Part shown: one piece after another, positions 54,271 to 63,925 of the stretch | Layout of the letters: each line of letters starts with the position of its first letter | Position numbering within the stretch: position 1 is the first letter of the stretch | From: Pseudomonas sp. Os17 | GTDB lineage: Bacteria > Pseudomonadota > Gammaproteobacteria > Pseudomonadales > Pseudomonadaceae | Length of the DNA: 64,000 nt | Direction: 5' to 3' | Assembly (NCBI RefSeq): GCF_001547895.1 | Contig: NZ_AP014627.1 | Coordinates: 1,057,501 to 1,121,500 of the forward strand | The notes under the pieces: generated by a model | The model's input: the letters and a program-made list of their open reading frames with translations, nothing else | Told to the model about the DNA's origin: nothing | The model's database searches: none | Translations under genes and position numbers: made by a program

Positions 54271-56511
54271 GTGAAGATCAATAAACTTTATGCCCTGCTT
54301 CTGGCATCGGGCCTGGGCAGTTTTGCGCCATTGGTTCTGGCCGAAGATACAGTTGACGTCGGTGCGGTGAACGTTGCCGGTAAACAGACCCTGGGCAACG
54401 GCCACATGATCAAGGAAGAAAGCGCCAAGGGGCGCTCCACCGTGACCAAGGAAGCCATGGACCAGATGGCCCCCACCGCCAACGCCGTGGACAAGCTCAA
54501 GTACACCCCGGGGATCAACGTCTCCAGCACCGACGCCACGGGCTTGAGTGGCACCAACTTCACCATGCGCGGGATGAACTCCGACCAGGTGGGGCTGTCC
54601 GCCGACGGTTTCCCGATCAACGACTCGGGGGACTACAGCATCTACCCGAACCTCATGGGCGACCCGGAGAACTTCAGCGAAGTCTTCGTCACCCAGGGCT
54701 CGTCCGAGGCCGACGGCCCGCACATCGGCTCCAGCGGCGGCAACATCGGCCTGGTGACCGTGCGCCCGACCAAGGATTTTGGCGTGTTCGCCAAGCAGTC
54801 CATCGGTTCGAACAACGTGCGCAAGAGCTTCGCCCGGCTCAATACCGGTGACCTGGGCGGCTTCAAGACCTGGGTTTCGGCGTCCCACACCGAGGGCGAC
54901 AAGTGGCGCGGCAAGGGCACGCTGCGTGCCGACAAGGTCGAGTGGAACACCCTGTTCGAAGACGGCAACGGCAACTCCACCAACGCCATCGTCAAGTACA
55001 ACCTGCAGGAAAACTACAACTACAACAGCCTGAGCAAGGCCCAGTTCCAGAACCAGGGCCGGCGCCTGGACTACTCGGAAAGCACCGTGTTCAAGAACGG
55101 CAGCGTGTCCCAGTCCTACAAGCTCAACCGCAACCCCTTCGAGAGCGTGACCGCTTCGCTGACCCAGCGCTTTCAGCTGCGTGACGACCTGAGCCTGACC
55201 TTCAACCCCTACTACGTGTGGTCCAACGGCGGCAGCTTCAGCGGCCAGACCGCCACCAGCTTGTCCGCCAGCTCGAACAAGGCCGGCAACTACGACCTGG
55301 CCGGCTTGCCTGCCGGCACCTACTACCGGCCGTCGTGGACCGAAACCTGGCGCCCCGGGATGACCACCAAGCTCAAGTGGGATCTCAACGAAGAGCACAG
55401 CCTGGACGTCGGCTACTGGTACGAACGCGCCCGCCAGCGCCAGACCCAGCCCTTCATCGGCATCAAGGGCAACGGTGCTCCGGAGAATGTCTGGGGCGAC
55501 TACAACGGTTCCGACCAACTGGTGGACCGCAACGGCGTCACGGTCCAGGGCCGTCACCAGTACACCGTGACCCCGGCACAGAAGCTCTGGGTGCAGGACA
55601 CCTGGCAGGCGACCCCGGACCTGACCCTTACCGGAGCCCTGGCCTACCAGTACGTGGAACGCGACGGCAACAACCTCGGCAGCCTCACCGACAAGCCGGA
55701 AAAACGCGACGCCAAGTACCACCAGTTCCTGCCCAGCTTCAACGCCAAGTACCAGGTAGACCCGAACAACCAGGCGTTCTACAACGTCACCCGCAACATG
55801 CGCACACCGCCCAACTACGTGCTCTACAACAAGGGCGACTCCATCAGCCTGAAACCCGAGCTGAGCTGGAACCAGGAACTAGGCTGGCGCTACAGCGAAG
55901 AGAACATGGCCCTGAGCGCGACCCTGTTCTACATCAGCTTCAAGGACCGGCAGATCTCCACCACCGACCTCAACGGCGACTACGTCGTGGCCAACGTCGG
56001 CGAAGTGAAGAACCGCGGCCTGGAGCTGGAGTGGAGCGGCAAGCTGCCCCACGACTTCAACTACTACGCCTCGTACACCTACACCAAGTCCGAGCAGATG
56101 GACGACCTGACCAACAAGAACGTGCTGCTGCCGACCTCCGGCAAGCAACTGGCCAACGTGCCGGAAAACATGTTCAACCTGAGCCTGGGCTACGACGACT
56201 CGCGCTACTACGGCAACGTCGTCGGCAAGTACGTCGGCGCCTTCTACGGCGACCTGACCAACGACGAGAAGATCGCCGGCCGCACCGTGGTCGACCTCAA
56301 CGCCGGTATCCACCTGCCGGTGGACAAGAAGGTGCTGAAGTCCGCGACCCTGCGCTTCTCCATGCTCAACGTGTTCGACAAGGAATACCTGGCCTCGACC
56401 CGTACCGTGTCGTTCAACACCCAGCGCACCAACGGTCTGGCGCCGAGCACCGCCTACTACAACGTCGGTGAGGAACGCACCGCGATGGTCTCCCTGGAAG
56501 CCGGGTTCTGA
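54271..56511 (+). CDS. TonB-dependent receptor of the phosphate-box operon
   Basis: 746 residues, GTG start. The signal peptide ends at LA (about residue 24). No STN signalling domain: the mature protein starts EDTVDVGAVNVAGKQTLGNG and goes straight into the plug (AVDKLKYTPGINVSSTDATG). The barrel ends MVSLEAGF with the terminal Phe typical of these receptors. It does not resemble FecA or typical siderophore receptors. Its place between tonB and exbB, and before a 5'-nucleotidase, points to a phosphorylated organic substrate (inference). Confidence 0.88.
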   Translation: MKINKLYALLLASGLGSFAPLVLAEDTVDVGAVNVAGKQTLGNGHMIKEESAKGRSTVTKEAMDQMAPTANAVDKLKYTPGINVSSTDATGLSGTNFTMRGMNSDQVGLSADGFPINDSGDYSIYPNLMGDPENFSEVFVTQGSSEADGPHIGSSGGNIGLVTVRPTKDFGVFAKQSIGSNNVRKSFARLNTGDLGGFKTWVSASHTEGDKWRGKGTLRADKVEWNTLFEDGNGNSTNAIVKYNLQENYNYNSLSKAQFQNQGRRLDYSESTVFKNGSVSQSYKLNRNPFESVTASLTQRFQLRDDLSLTFNPYYVWSNGGSFSGQTATSLSASSNKAGNYDLAGLPAGTYYRPSWTETWRPGMTTKLKWDLNEEHSLDVGYWYERARQRQTQPFIGIKGNGAPENVWGDYNGSDQLVDRNGVTVQGRHQYTVTPAQKLWVQDTWQATPDLTLTGALAYQYVERDGNNLGSLTDKPEKRDAKYHQFLPSFNAKYQVDPNNQAFYNVTRNMRTPPNYVLYNKGDSISLKPELSWNQELGWRYSEENMALSATLFYISFKDRQISTTDLNGDYVVANVGEVKNRGLELEWSGKLPHDFNYYASYTYTKSEQMDDLTNKNVLLPTSGKQLANVPENMFNLSLGYDDSRYYGNVVGKYVGAFYGDLTNDEKIAGRTVVDLNAGIHLPVDKKVLKSATLRFSMLNVFDKEYLASTRTVSFNTQRTNGLAPSTAYYNVGEERTAMVSLEAGF

Positions 56512-56533
56512 TGCCCTTCGGGGCCAAGAGGAA

Positions 56534-57184
56534 ATGACGATGGACATGAATCTGCTGCACGACATCACCTTCTACACCATGTACGGCGCCGCCGCGATTG
56601 CCGCCTTTATCGCCGTGGAGCGGGGCATCTACTTCAGTTTCAGCCTGCGCCAGGCGAAGAAACTGGAGAGCGTGCTCAACCCGAAGATGCACAGCGTCGA
56701 CGACCTGCCCGCCGAGCTGCGCCAGCGCAACAGCCTGCCCCTGGAGATGGTCGCCGAGCTGTTTGCCCACAAGCAGGGGCTGGCCAGCCACAAGGACCTG
56801 GAAGACCTCAGCGAGTCGATCTACATCGCCACCCGCAGCAAGCTGATGCATGGCCTGTGGCTGCTGGAAACCGTGGTCACCGCCGCGCCCCTGCTGGGCC
56901 TTCTGGGCACCATCCTGGGGATCATCGACACCTTCAAGGCCCTGGCCGAAACCGGCGTCAGCGACCCGGGCGAAGTGTCCAAGGGCATCGGCACCGCGCT
57001 GTACGCCACCGCCCTGGGGATCGCCATCGCCCTGGGCAGCATGATCTTCCACAACCACTTCCAGGACCGGGTCGAGCGCATCACCGACCACCTGAAGATC
57101 CTGCTGCTGCGCGCCGGCATGGGCACCGCGCTGAAGGCGCCGCCCGCACCGCAAGCGCTCCACGGCAGCCTGCAACCGGCCTGA
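56534..57184 (+). CDS. exbB: ExbB-type TonB-system proton channel subunit
   Basis: 216 residues from ATG 56534, with AGAGGA upstream. Three helices and the MotA/TolQ/ExbB domain: LLETVVTAAPLLGLLGTILGIIDTFKAL, then ISKGIGTALYATALGIAIAL region. Complements the exbD four genes earlier, and 22 bp separate it from the receptor gene. The acidic/Thr proton-path positions are present. Confidence 0.9.
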   Translation: MTMDMNLLHDITFYTMYGAAAIAAFIAVERGIYFSFSLRQAKKLESVLNPKMHSVDDLPAELRQRNSLPLEMVAELFAHKQGLASHKDLEDLSESIYIATRSKLMHGLWLLETVVTAAPLLGLLGTILGIIDTFKALAETGVSDPGEVSKGIGTALYATALGIAIALGSMIFHNHFQDRVERITDHLKILLLRAGMGTALKAPPAPQALHGSLQPA

Positions 57185-57318
57185 TGGCCTAGCCTGTCGC
57201 CGCTGGCGCAGGCTGTGATCGACGACCGGACCGGTGCTGTTGTCCAGCCCCCCGGGTCGTCCCCTCACAGCTTTGGCCAGCGGCTTTTTTTTTCGTCGAC
57301 TTTCCAAGGATTTTTTCC

Positions 57319-59022
57319 ATGTCCCGTCTTCGTCCCATGCCCCGGTTGCTGGGTGCACTGACCCTGGCCCTGGTGACCCTGGCCGGTTGCAGCTCGCTGA
57401 CCCGCGAGCCGCAACCGGTGGCGGTGAACATCGTCGCCATCAACGATTTGCACGGCTACCTGCAGGCCAACCCCTTCAGCTACAAGGACCCTCAGGCCCC
57501 GGGCGGGGTGCGCAAGCTTGCGGCCGGCGGCATCGCCACCCTGGGCGGCATGCTCACCCAGTTGCGCCAGCAGGATCCGCAGCTGCTGTTCATCGGCGCC
57601 GGCGACCTGGTGGGCGGCAGCCCGCCGCTGTCGGCCATGTGGGCCGACGAGCCGACCCTGGAGGCCCTGCGCCAGATGGGCATGAAGCTCAGCGCCATCG
57701 GCAACCACGAACTGGACAACGGCAAGGCCGAGTTCCTGCGCCAGCTCAACGGTGGCTGCCAGTCGTCGCGGCCGGACAAGGCCTGCCAGTTCCGCCCGAA
57801 CTACCCGGGCAGCGGCTTCCCCTACCTGGCGGCCAACCTGCTGGACAGCGACACCGGCCAGCCGCTGTTGCCGGCCTATCGCATCGAGGAGGTGCGCGGG
57901 GTCAAGGTGGCCTTTGTCGGCGCGGTACTGCGGGACGTGGCCTCGGTGGTCAGCGCCAAGGGCATGCGCGGCCTGCAGGTGAGCGATGAAGCCGACGCCA
58001 TCAACCGGCTGATTCCCGAACTCAACGCCAAGGGGGTCAACGCCATCGTCGCCGTGGTGCACCAGGGCGGCTCGACCCCGGAGCCGTTCGACAAGCCGGA
58101 CTGCTCGCAACTGGGCGGCGATATCGTCGAAGTGGCCAAGCGCCTGGACCCGGCGGTGGACGTGCTGATCAGCGCCCACTCGCACCAGGGCTACCTGTGC
58201 CAGGTCGGGCCGCTGCTGGTGACCCAGGGCCATTCATACGGCCACCTGCTGACCCACCTGACCCTGCAAGTGACCCCGGGCCAGCACCGGGTGGCGAGCA
58301 TCCAGGCGGTCAACCTGCTGGCCGATCCGGCCCGTTATCCACAGGACCCGGCCCTGGCGCAGCTGCAGCAACAGGTCGAGGCGCGCAGCAACCAGGTGCT
58401 GCTCAAACCGGTGGGCGCGATCGCCGACTCGCCGATTGCCCGGCGCGCCGATGCCGCCGGAGAAATGCCCATCGGCGACCTGATCGCCGACGCGCATCTG
58501 GCCGGCGGCCGGGCCAACGGTGCACAGATCGCCTTCATGAACACCGGTGGCATTCGCAGCGACCTGGCCCTGGAGCCCGGGCAGACCCGGGTGAACTACG
58601 GACAACTGGCGACCCTGCAACCGTTCAACAACAACCTGATCGCCTTCGACCTCACGGGCCGGCAGATCGAGCAGGTGCTCAACCAGCAATGGAAGGGCGC
58701 GGAGGATGCCAACATCCTGCAAGTGTCCGAGGGCTTCAGTTACCGCTGGGACGCCAAGCGCCCGCCGGACAGCCGCGTAGTGCCCGGCAGCCTGCGCCTC
58801 AATGGCCAGCCGCTGCAGGCCGAGGCGAACTACCGGGTGGTGATGAACGGCTTCCTGGCCGATGGCGGCGACCGCTTCAGCCTGTTCAAGAGCGGGGGCA
58901 ACCGCAGCGACCTCGGGCTCAGCGACCTGGACGCGATGCTGCAGTACCTCAAGGCCATGGACCAGCAGGGCCGGCCTGTGGGCTCCAGCACCAGCGCCGG
59001 GCGTATCCAGCGCCTCAACTGA
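57319..59022 (+). CDS. Lipoprotein 5'-nucleotidase / metallophosphoesterase (UshA-like)
   Basis: 567 residues. Lipobox LAGC with Cys24, so it is a membrane-anchored periplasmic or surface lipoprotein. N-terminal metallophosphatase domain with AINDLHGYLQ, GAGDLVGGSP, GNHELDNG and SAHSHQGY; C-terminal 5'-nucleotidase domain with MNTGGIRSDL and NGFLADGGDRF. It should release phosphate and nucleosides from nucleotides. It follows exbB after 134 bp that contain a hairpin without a T run, so it may be co-transcribed with the TonB block. Confidence 0.9.
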   Translation: MSRLRPMPRLLGALTLALVTLAGCSSLTREPQPVAVNIVAINDLHGYLQANPFSYKDPQAPGGVRKLAAGGIATLGGMLTQLRQQDPQLLFIGAGDLVGGSPPLSAMWADEPTLEALRQMGMKLSAIGNHELDNGKAEFLRQLNGGCQSSRPDKACQFRPNYPGSGFPYLAANLLDSDTGQPLLPAYRIEEVRGVKVAFVGAVLRDVASVVSAKGMRGLQVSDEADAINRLIPELNAKGVNAIVAVVHQGGSTPEPFDKPDCSQLGGDIVEVAKRLDPAVDVLISAHSHQGYLCQVGPLLVTQGHSYGHLLTHLTLQVTPGQHRVASIQAVNLLADPARYPQDPALAQLQQQVEARSNQVLLKPVGAIADSPIARRADAAGEMPIGDLIADAHLAGGRANGAQIAFMNTGGIRSDLALEPGQTRVNYGQLATLQPFNNNLIAFDLTGRQIEQVLNQQWKGAEDANILQVSEGFSYRWDAKRPPDSRVVPGSLRLNGQPLQAEANYRVVMNGFLADGGDRFSLFKSGGNRSDLGLSDLDAMLQYLKAMDQQGRPVGSSTSAGRIQRLN

Positions 59023-59026
59023 CGCT

Positions 59027-59154
59027 TGTAGCCGCTGCCGAGCCTGCGAGGCTGCGAAAAGGTCCGCAGGACCTTGCTTGGCGATCTTTAGACCGCCGCG
59101 ACCGCTTCGTCGGAATACCGCCCAGCCCGTTCGCCGCCTGCGCCAGCGGCTACA
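59027..59154. repeat. REP/ERIC-like palindromic element
   Basis: TGTAGCCGCTG at 59027 and CAGCGGCTACA at 59144 are perfect 11-bp ends. Inside lie CGAGCCTGCGAGGCTGCG and other palindromic blocks, known as a dispersed element in fluorescent pseudomonads. It lies between the nucleotidase and the receptor gene. Confidence 0.7.
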
Positions 59155-59251
59155 GGGGATGCATCGGGCGGGGGGCGTTTTCGCCGTCGTGAAAATATTT
59201 TCAAAAAACAGGTGAGGTCTTGGCGTTCGAGCTACGTGTAGTGCTTGAAAG

Positions 59252-59266
59252 TGCGACTAATTCGCA
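59252..59266. promoter_or_regulatory. Candidate Fur/iron-box inverted repeat before the receptor
   Basis: TGCGA-CTAAT-TCGCA inverted repeat, 32 bp before the receptor start. A perfect palindrome TGAAAATATTTTCA sits 50 bp further up (59190-59203). Either could be a metal-regulator site; neither matches the Fur consensus strongly. Confidence 0.4.
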
Positions 59267-59297
59267 TTCACGGCTTTTTTACACGCGAGTCTCAAGC

Positions 59298-61736
59298 ATG
59301 AAGTCCAGGGCACATTCGGCGGCAAACGCTTCGGTCAAACGGTGGTTCGGCGCCTCGGCGCTGGTGGTGTCGGGGTTGGCCATGCTGCCCCTGGGCGTGG
59401 CGCTGGCGAGCGAGTCCGGCGTTGCGCAACACAGCGCGCTGTTCAACTTTTCCATCGCGGCCAAGCCGCTGCCCCAGGCCCTCAGCGACTTCACCCGGAT
59501 CACCGGGATCAGTGTGATCTACACCGACCAAGCGCCTTATGCGCTGACGGCACCGGCCCTTAGCGGCCAGTTCAGCGCCGATCAGGCCTTGCAGCGCCTG
59601 CTGGGCAACTCCGGCTTCGGCTACCGCCGCAGCGATGCCCACACCCTGGTCCTGGAACCCTTGCCGAGCGGCGCCGGGCTGAACCTGGAGGCGACCCAGG
59701 TCACCACCCAGGGGCCAGACGACAGCGCCAGCTACCAGCCGCCGGCCAGCACCTCGGTGGCCCGTTCCCAGGCGCTGAACCAGGAGATCCCGCAGATCAT
59801 CAACGTGGTTCCAGCCCAGGTACTGCGGGACCAGACCCCGCGCAACCTGGATGACGCCCTGGCCAATGTCAGCGGCATCACCCAGACCAACACCCTGGGC
59901 GGCACCCAGGACGCGGTGCTGCTGCGCGGCTTCGGCGACAACCGCAACGGCTCGATCATGCGCGACAGCATGCCAGTGGTGCAGGGCCGGGCGCTCAATG
60001 CCACGGCGGAACGGGTGGAAGTGCTCAAGGGGCCCTCGTCGCTGCTGTATGGCATCCAGGACCCGGGCGGCGTGGTCAACGTGGTCAGCAAGAAGCCCGA
60101 GCTTCAGCAATCCACGGCCCTGACCGTGCGCGGCTCGACCTATGGCTCGGGCAAGAACGGCAGCGGCGGCAGCCTCGACACCACCGGGCCGCTCGGCGAT
60201 TCCGGGCTGGCCTACCGCTTGATCGTCGACCATGAAGACGAGGACTACTGGCGCAATTTCGGCACCCATCGCGAATCCCTGGTGGCGCCGTCCCTGGCCT
60301 GGTACGGCGAGAGTACCCGGGTGCTGCTGGCCTACGAGCACCGCGAGTTCCTCACCCCGTTCGATCGCGGCACCGCCATCGATCCCAAGACCAACCACCC
60401 GCTGGACATTCCGGCCACCCGGCGCCTGGACGAGCCGTTCAACAACATGGAAGGGCGCTCGGACCTGTATCGCCTTGAAGTCGATCATGAGCTCAGCGAC
60501 GACTGGAAAGCCCACTTCGGCTACAGCTGGAACCGCGAGACCTACGACGCCAGCCAGGTGCGCCTGACCGCGGTCAACCCCAACGGCACCCTGACCCGGA
60601 GCATGGACGGCACCCAGAACGCCCTGACCACCGACCGCTACGCCACCGTCAGCCTGGAAGGCAAGGTGCAGCTGGGCGGCATGCAGCACGACCTGGTGTT
60701 CGGCCTGGACGACGAGTACCGCAAGATCTACCGCGCCGACCTGATCCGGCAGAAAAGCCGCACCACCTTCAACTACCTGAACCCGGTCTACGGTCGGGAA
60801 GTGGCCGGCACCACGGTCAGCGCCCCGGACAGCGACCAGACCGACCTGCTGCGCAGCGACTCGCTGTTCTTCCAGGACGCCATCCACCTCACCGACCAGT
60901 GGATCCTGGTGGGCGGCGGACGCTTCCAGGAATACGACCAGTACGCCGGCAAGGGCCGGCCGTTCCACGCCAACACCGACAGCAACGGACAGAAGTTCGT
61001 GCCCCGTGCCGGGCTGGTGTATCGCTACACCGATCAGTTGTCGTTCTACGGCAGCTACACCGAGTCGTTCAAACCCAACTCCAGCATCGCCCAGCTGGCC
61101 GGCGGCACCGCGGTGTTGGACGGTTCCATCGCCCCGGAAGAGGCCAAGTCCTGGGAGCTGGGAGCCAAGCTCGACATCCCCGGGCGCATCACCGCCAGCG
61201 CGGCGCTGTTCGACATCACCAAGCGCAATGTGCTGGTGTCCACGGCCACCGCCACCGAGACCGTCACCAGCGTGGCCGGTGAAGTGCACTCCCAGGGCCT
61301 GGAGTTGGACCTGACCGGGCAGCTCACTGATCAGTGGAGCCTGATCGGCAGCTATGCCTACACCGACACCGAGGTGACCAAGGACACCCAGTACAAGGGC
61401 AAGCAGTTGCAGAACGTGGCCAAGAACAGCGGCTCGCTGTCGGCGGTCTACGACTTCGGCAGCCTGATCGGCGGCGACCGCCTGCGGGTCGGCGCCGGGG
61501 CCCGTTATGTCGGCCAGCGCGCCGGGGACGCGCCCAACAGCTTCGACCTGCCGGGCTACACCGTGGCCGATGCCTTCGCCACCTACGACACCCGGGTCGA
61601 AGGGCAGAAGGTCAAGTTCCAGCTCAACGTGAAGAACCTGTTCGACAAGACCTACTACACCTCGTCGGCCAGCAAGTACTTCGTGTCCATGGGGGATGCC
61701 CGTCAGGTGTCGCTGTCCAGCACCCTGGAGTTCTGA
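59298..61736 (+). CDS. TonB-dependent siderophore receptor with STN domain
   Basis: 812 residues from ATG 59298. A long signal peptide ends near residue 38. The STN signalling domain follows (about 50-120: FNFSIAAKPLPQALSDFTRITGISVIY), then the plug (VPAQVLRDQTPRNLDDALANVSGIT, GGVVNVVSKKP) and a barrel ending SLSSTLEF. The plug resembles ferrichrome/hydroxamate receptors. The STN implies a FecI/FecR pair; the receptorless sigma/FecR pair at 51.3-52.9 kb is the nearest candidate. Ligand unknown. Confidence 0.9.
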   Translation: MKSRAHSAANASVKRWFGASALVVSGLAMLPLGVALASESGVAQHSALFNFSIAAKPLPQALSDFTRITGISVIYTDQAPYALTAPALSGQFSADQALQRLLGNSGFGYRRSDAHTLVLEPLPSGAGLNLEATQVTTQGPDDSASYQPPASTSVARSQALNQEIPQIINVVPAQVLRDQTPRNLDDALANVSGITQTNTLGGTQDAVLLRGFGDNRNGSIMRDSMPVVQGRALNATAERVEVLKGPSSLLYGIQDPGGVVNVVSKKPELQQSTALTVRGSTYGSGKNGSGGSLDTTGPLGDSGLAYRLIVDHEDEDYWRNFGTHRESLVAPSLAWYGESTRVLLAYEHREFLTPFDRGTAIDPKTNHPLDIPATRRLDEPFNNMEGRSDLYRLEVDHELSDDWKAHFGYSWNRETYDASQVRLTAVNPNGTLTRSMDGTQNALTTDRYATVSLEGKVQLGGMQHDLVFGLDDEYRKIYRADLIRQKSRTTFNYLNPVYGREVAGTTVSAPDSDQTDLLRSDSLFFQDAIHLTDQWILVGGGRFQEYDQYAGKGRPFHANTDSNGQKFVPRAGLVYRYTDQLSFYGSYTESFKPNSSIAQLAGGTAVLDGSIAPEEAKSWELGAKLDIPGRITASAALFDITKRNVLVSTATATETVTSVAGEVHSQGLELDLTGQLTDQWSLIGSYAYTDTEVTKDTQYKGKQLQNVAKNSGSLSAVYDFGSLIGGDRLRVGAGARYVGQRAGDAPNSFDLPGYTVADAFATYDTRVEGQKVKFQLNVKNLFDKTYYTSSASKYFVSMGDARQVSLSSTLEF

Positions 61737-61770
61737 TGAGCACCCTGATCCCGGGCCTGGCCGTGGCGCC

Positions 61771-62598
61771 TTAGTCGGCGCCCAGTGCCAGGGCTTGCGC
61801 TTGTGCCGCACAGTCGCCGCTGGCGGTCAGGCCCCTGGCGCGGACGGCCAGCAGCTCTTGCCGGGCGACGGCGAAGTCGGCCTGGAAGGTCGGATCGGTG
61901 TGCAAGCGTGCCACGGTGGTCGCGCCGATCTCGCGCCCTTCACGTACGTCGCTGTACCAATGCACGTTGCACACCATGCGGCTCTCCGAATAGGCCCGGC
62001 CACGGGCCCAGAGCGCGTCGCCGTGCTCGGGGGACAGTTCGCTCAACAGCAGCGCCCAGGCCCAGCCAATGGCGCTGTGGCCCGACGGGTAGGAACCATC
62101 TTCGGCGAGCTTGGCCTCATCTTCCGGGGTGCAGCTGGGCTGCTGGTTGTAGACGAAGGGCCGTGTGCGCTGGTAGCGCTTCTTGGCGCTATAGGTGGCC
62201 AGCCCGGCATCGGTCAGGGTCCGGCGCAAGACTCTGTACAGCGCAGGTGTCTGCTGTTCGCTGATGGGCGCATTCAGCGCACAGGAAAACGTCTCTGCGG
62301 CGGCGGGGAACTTCAGGTTGGCATCGCTGATGGCCAGCGCCCAGCGTTTGCTGCCACGCAAGACCTGGCTTTTTTCAGCCATGCTCTGGTCCAGCGCGAA
62401 GGCTTGTGAGCCCACCGCGGGAGGTGGCGGTAACAGCGCAAGACTATTGGGCAGATCCTGCTGTTTCAGATATCCGATCAAGTAACCGGGTCGGAACTCC
62501 GGGACATTGTCCGTTTGGCTGTGGTGTTGGGCCACGGCTGGGTGGATCAGGCTTGAAAGCAATACACCGGCCAAACATTTCGATAGTAGGCGTTGCAT
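61771..62598 (-). CDS. Class A acid phosphatase (PAP2 superfamily)
   Basis: 275 residues with a signal peptide (about 1-23, ending AVAQ). The complete three-part phosphatase signature is present: Lys139-x6-Arg146-Pro147, Pro171-Ser-Gly-His174 and Ser206-Arg-x5-His213-x3-Asp217. The GSYPSGHSA form and size fit periplasmic class A nonspecific acid phosphatases such as PhoN. It hydrolyses phosphomonoesters. It starts 52 bp after the end of oprD on the same strand, so the two may be co-transcribed. Confidence 0.92.
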   Translation of the reverse strand: MQRLLSKCLAGVLLSSLIHPAVAQHHSQTDNVPEFRPGYLIGYLKQQDLPNSLALLPPPPAVGSQAFALDQSMAEKSQVLRGSKRWALAISDANLKFPAAAETFSCALNAPISEQQTPALYRVLRRTLTDAGLATYSAKKRYQRTRPFVYNQQPSCTPEDEAKLAEDGSYPSGHSAIGWAWALLLSELSPEHGDALWARGRAYSESRMVCNVHWYSDVREGREIGATTVARLHTDPTFQADFAVARQELLAVRARGLTASGDCAAQAQALALGAD

Positions 62599-62650
62599 GT
62601 GGATATCACCTCTAGGAGTTTGATTCGCTACATGGGGTCTGCTAGTTGGG

Positions 62651-63925
62651 TTACTTGAAGTTCCAGGCGTAATTGAACATCAGCCGTGTATCATCGGTGT
62701 CACGAATGAAGTTCTTGGCATAGTTGGAGCGATAGTTCGCGGTGCGCAGGCGCACACTCAAGTTTTTCAGCGGGCCTTGTTGTACGACGTAACGCAGTTC
62801 GTTATCCAACTCCCATGATTTGCCAATGGTTTGGCTACCGGTGATCTGGGCATGGCTGCCGGATATATAGCGGCTGTTGAAACTCAGGCCCGGCAAGCCC
62901 AGGCTGGCGAAGTCGTAGCCATAACGCAGTGCCCAGGAGCGTTCCTTGGCATTGGCGAAGTCACCCAGTACCGACAAGTTGATCAAGTTGGCATCGGCGC
63001 CCAGGATGTTGGCATAACCGGTGTCTCCCAACATTCGCTGATAAGCCAGGCCAAGGCTGTGGCCTTCATAGGCATAGCCGACGAGTCCCTGCAGGGCGCG
63101 GTTGTCGATCTTGCCGCCTTTGGCATCGCCGTAGTCGTTCATCAGGCTCAAGCGCAGATCGCTGCTGAATGTTCCCGCTCCCCAGGGGCTCTTGTTGACC
63201 AGGGTGAAGACCCGCTGGCGGTAGATGTCCTGCAGTTGGGCGACATGCACACGCGCCAGCCATTGCTTGTTGAACCGATAGTCGACGCCCGCCATGTCGA
63301 AGTGTTCCGCCGTGGCCCCCTGACCCTGAAAGCGCCGGTTCAAGGGGCTTAAGGTCAGTGGCGTGTACTGCGTGGCGTTGCGCTGCATGACCCGGCTCAG
63401 GCGCCCGGCGGTCAATTCCAGGTCTTCGATTTCATTCGAGGTCAGCAGCCCGCCTTCGAAAACTTGCGGAAACAGACGGCCGTCGTTGGGTTTCAAGGTT
63501 GGCAGCACCGGTGGCACCAGCGCGCCGAACTTGAACAGGGTCTTGCCGGTCTTGAGCTTTCCGGCCAGGGCCAGTTTCCAATAGTCATCCTCTGCCCGGC
63601 CATCGCGCGCCACCTTCAGCAGCCCGGTGCCGGTTCGGCCAGGCGAGGAGTCGAGCTTGATGCCGAGCATGCCGATGGCGTCGGCACCGACACCGATGGC
63701 ACCTTCGGTCAACCCCGAGTCCAGGCGCAAGAGCAAACCTTGCGCCCATTCTTCACGGCTCGGGGCCGTGCCTTCGCGATAGTCCCGATTGAAGTAATAG
63801 TTACGCAGTTCCAGGCGAGCGCTGCTGTCGCCCAGCAGTTCGGCGTTGACCGGAATGGCCAGCATCGAGGCACACATCAGGGTCGAGCGCTTGACCCATT
63901 GTCGTGGCCAGTTTCTTGAAAGCAT
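62651..63925 (-). CDS. OprD-family outer-membrane porin
   Basis: 424 residues with a signal peptide (about 1-28, ending VNA). OprD pattern: ELRNYYFNRDYREG near the N-terminus, WAQGLLLRLDSGLTEGAIGVGADAIGMLGIKLD, and an aromatic C-terminal strand ending YAWNFK. A substrate-selective porin for small carboxylic or amino acids, or other anions. The subfamily cannot be fixed. It stands upstream of the acid phosphatase, so passage of phosphate esters or their products is an attractive but unproven idea. Confidence 0.9.
   Translation of the reverse strand: MLSRNWPRQWVKRSTLMCASMLAIPVNAELLGDSSARLELRNYYFNRDYREGTAPSREEWAQGLLLRLDSGLTEGAIGVGADAIGMLGIKLDSSPGRTGTGLLKVARDGRAEDDYWKLALAGKLKTGKTLFKFGALVPPVLPTLKPNDGRLFPQVFEGGLLTSNEIEDLELTAGRLSRVMQRNATQYTPLTLSPLNRRFQGQGATAEHFDMAGVDYRFNKQWLARVHVAQLQDIYRQRVFTLVNKSPWGAGTFSSDLRLSLMNDYGDAKGGKIDNRALQGLVGYAYEGHSLGLAYQRMLGDTGYANILGADANLINLSVLGDFANAKERSWALRYGYDFASLGLPGLSFNSRYISGSHAQITGSQTIGKSWELDNELRYVVQQGPLKNLSVRLRTANYRSNYAKNFIRDTDDTRLMFNYAWNFK

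Noticed and set aside
59292..61811. An 839-codon open frame antisense to the STN receptor
   Set aside because: The receptor on the plus strand is clearly real; the antisense frame has no recognisable family features.
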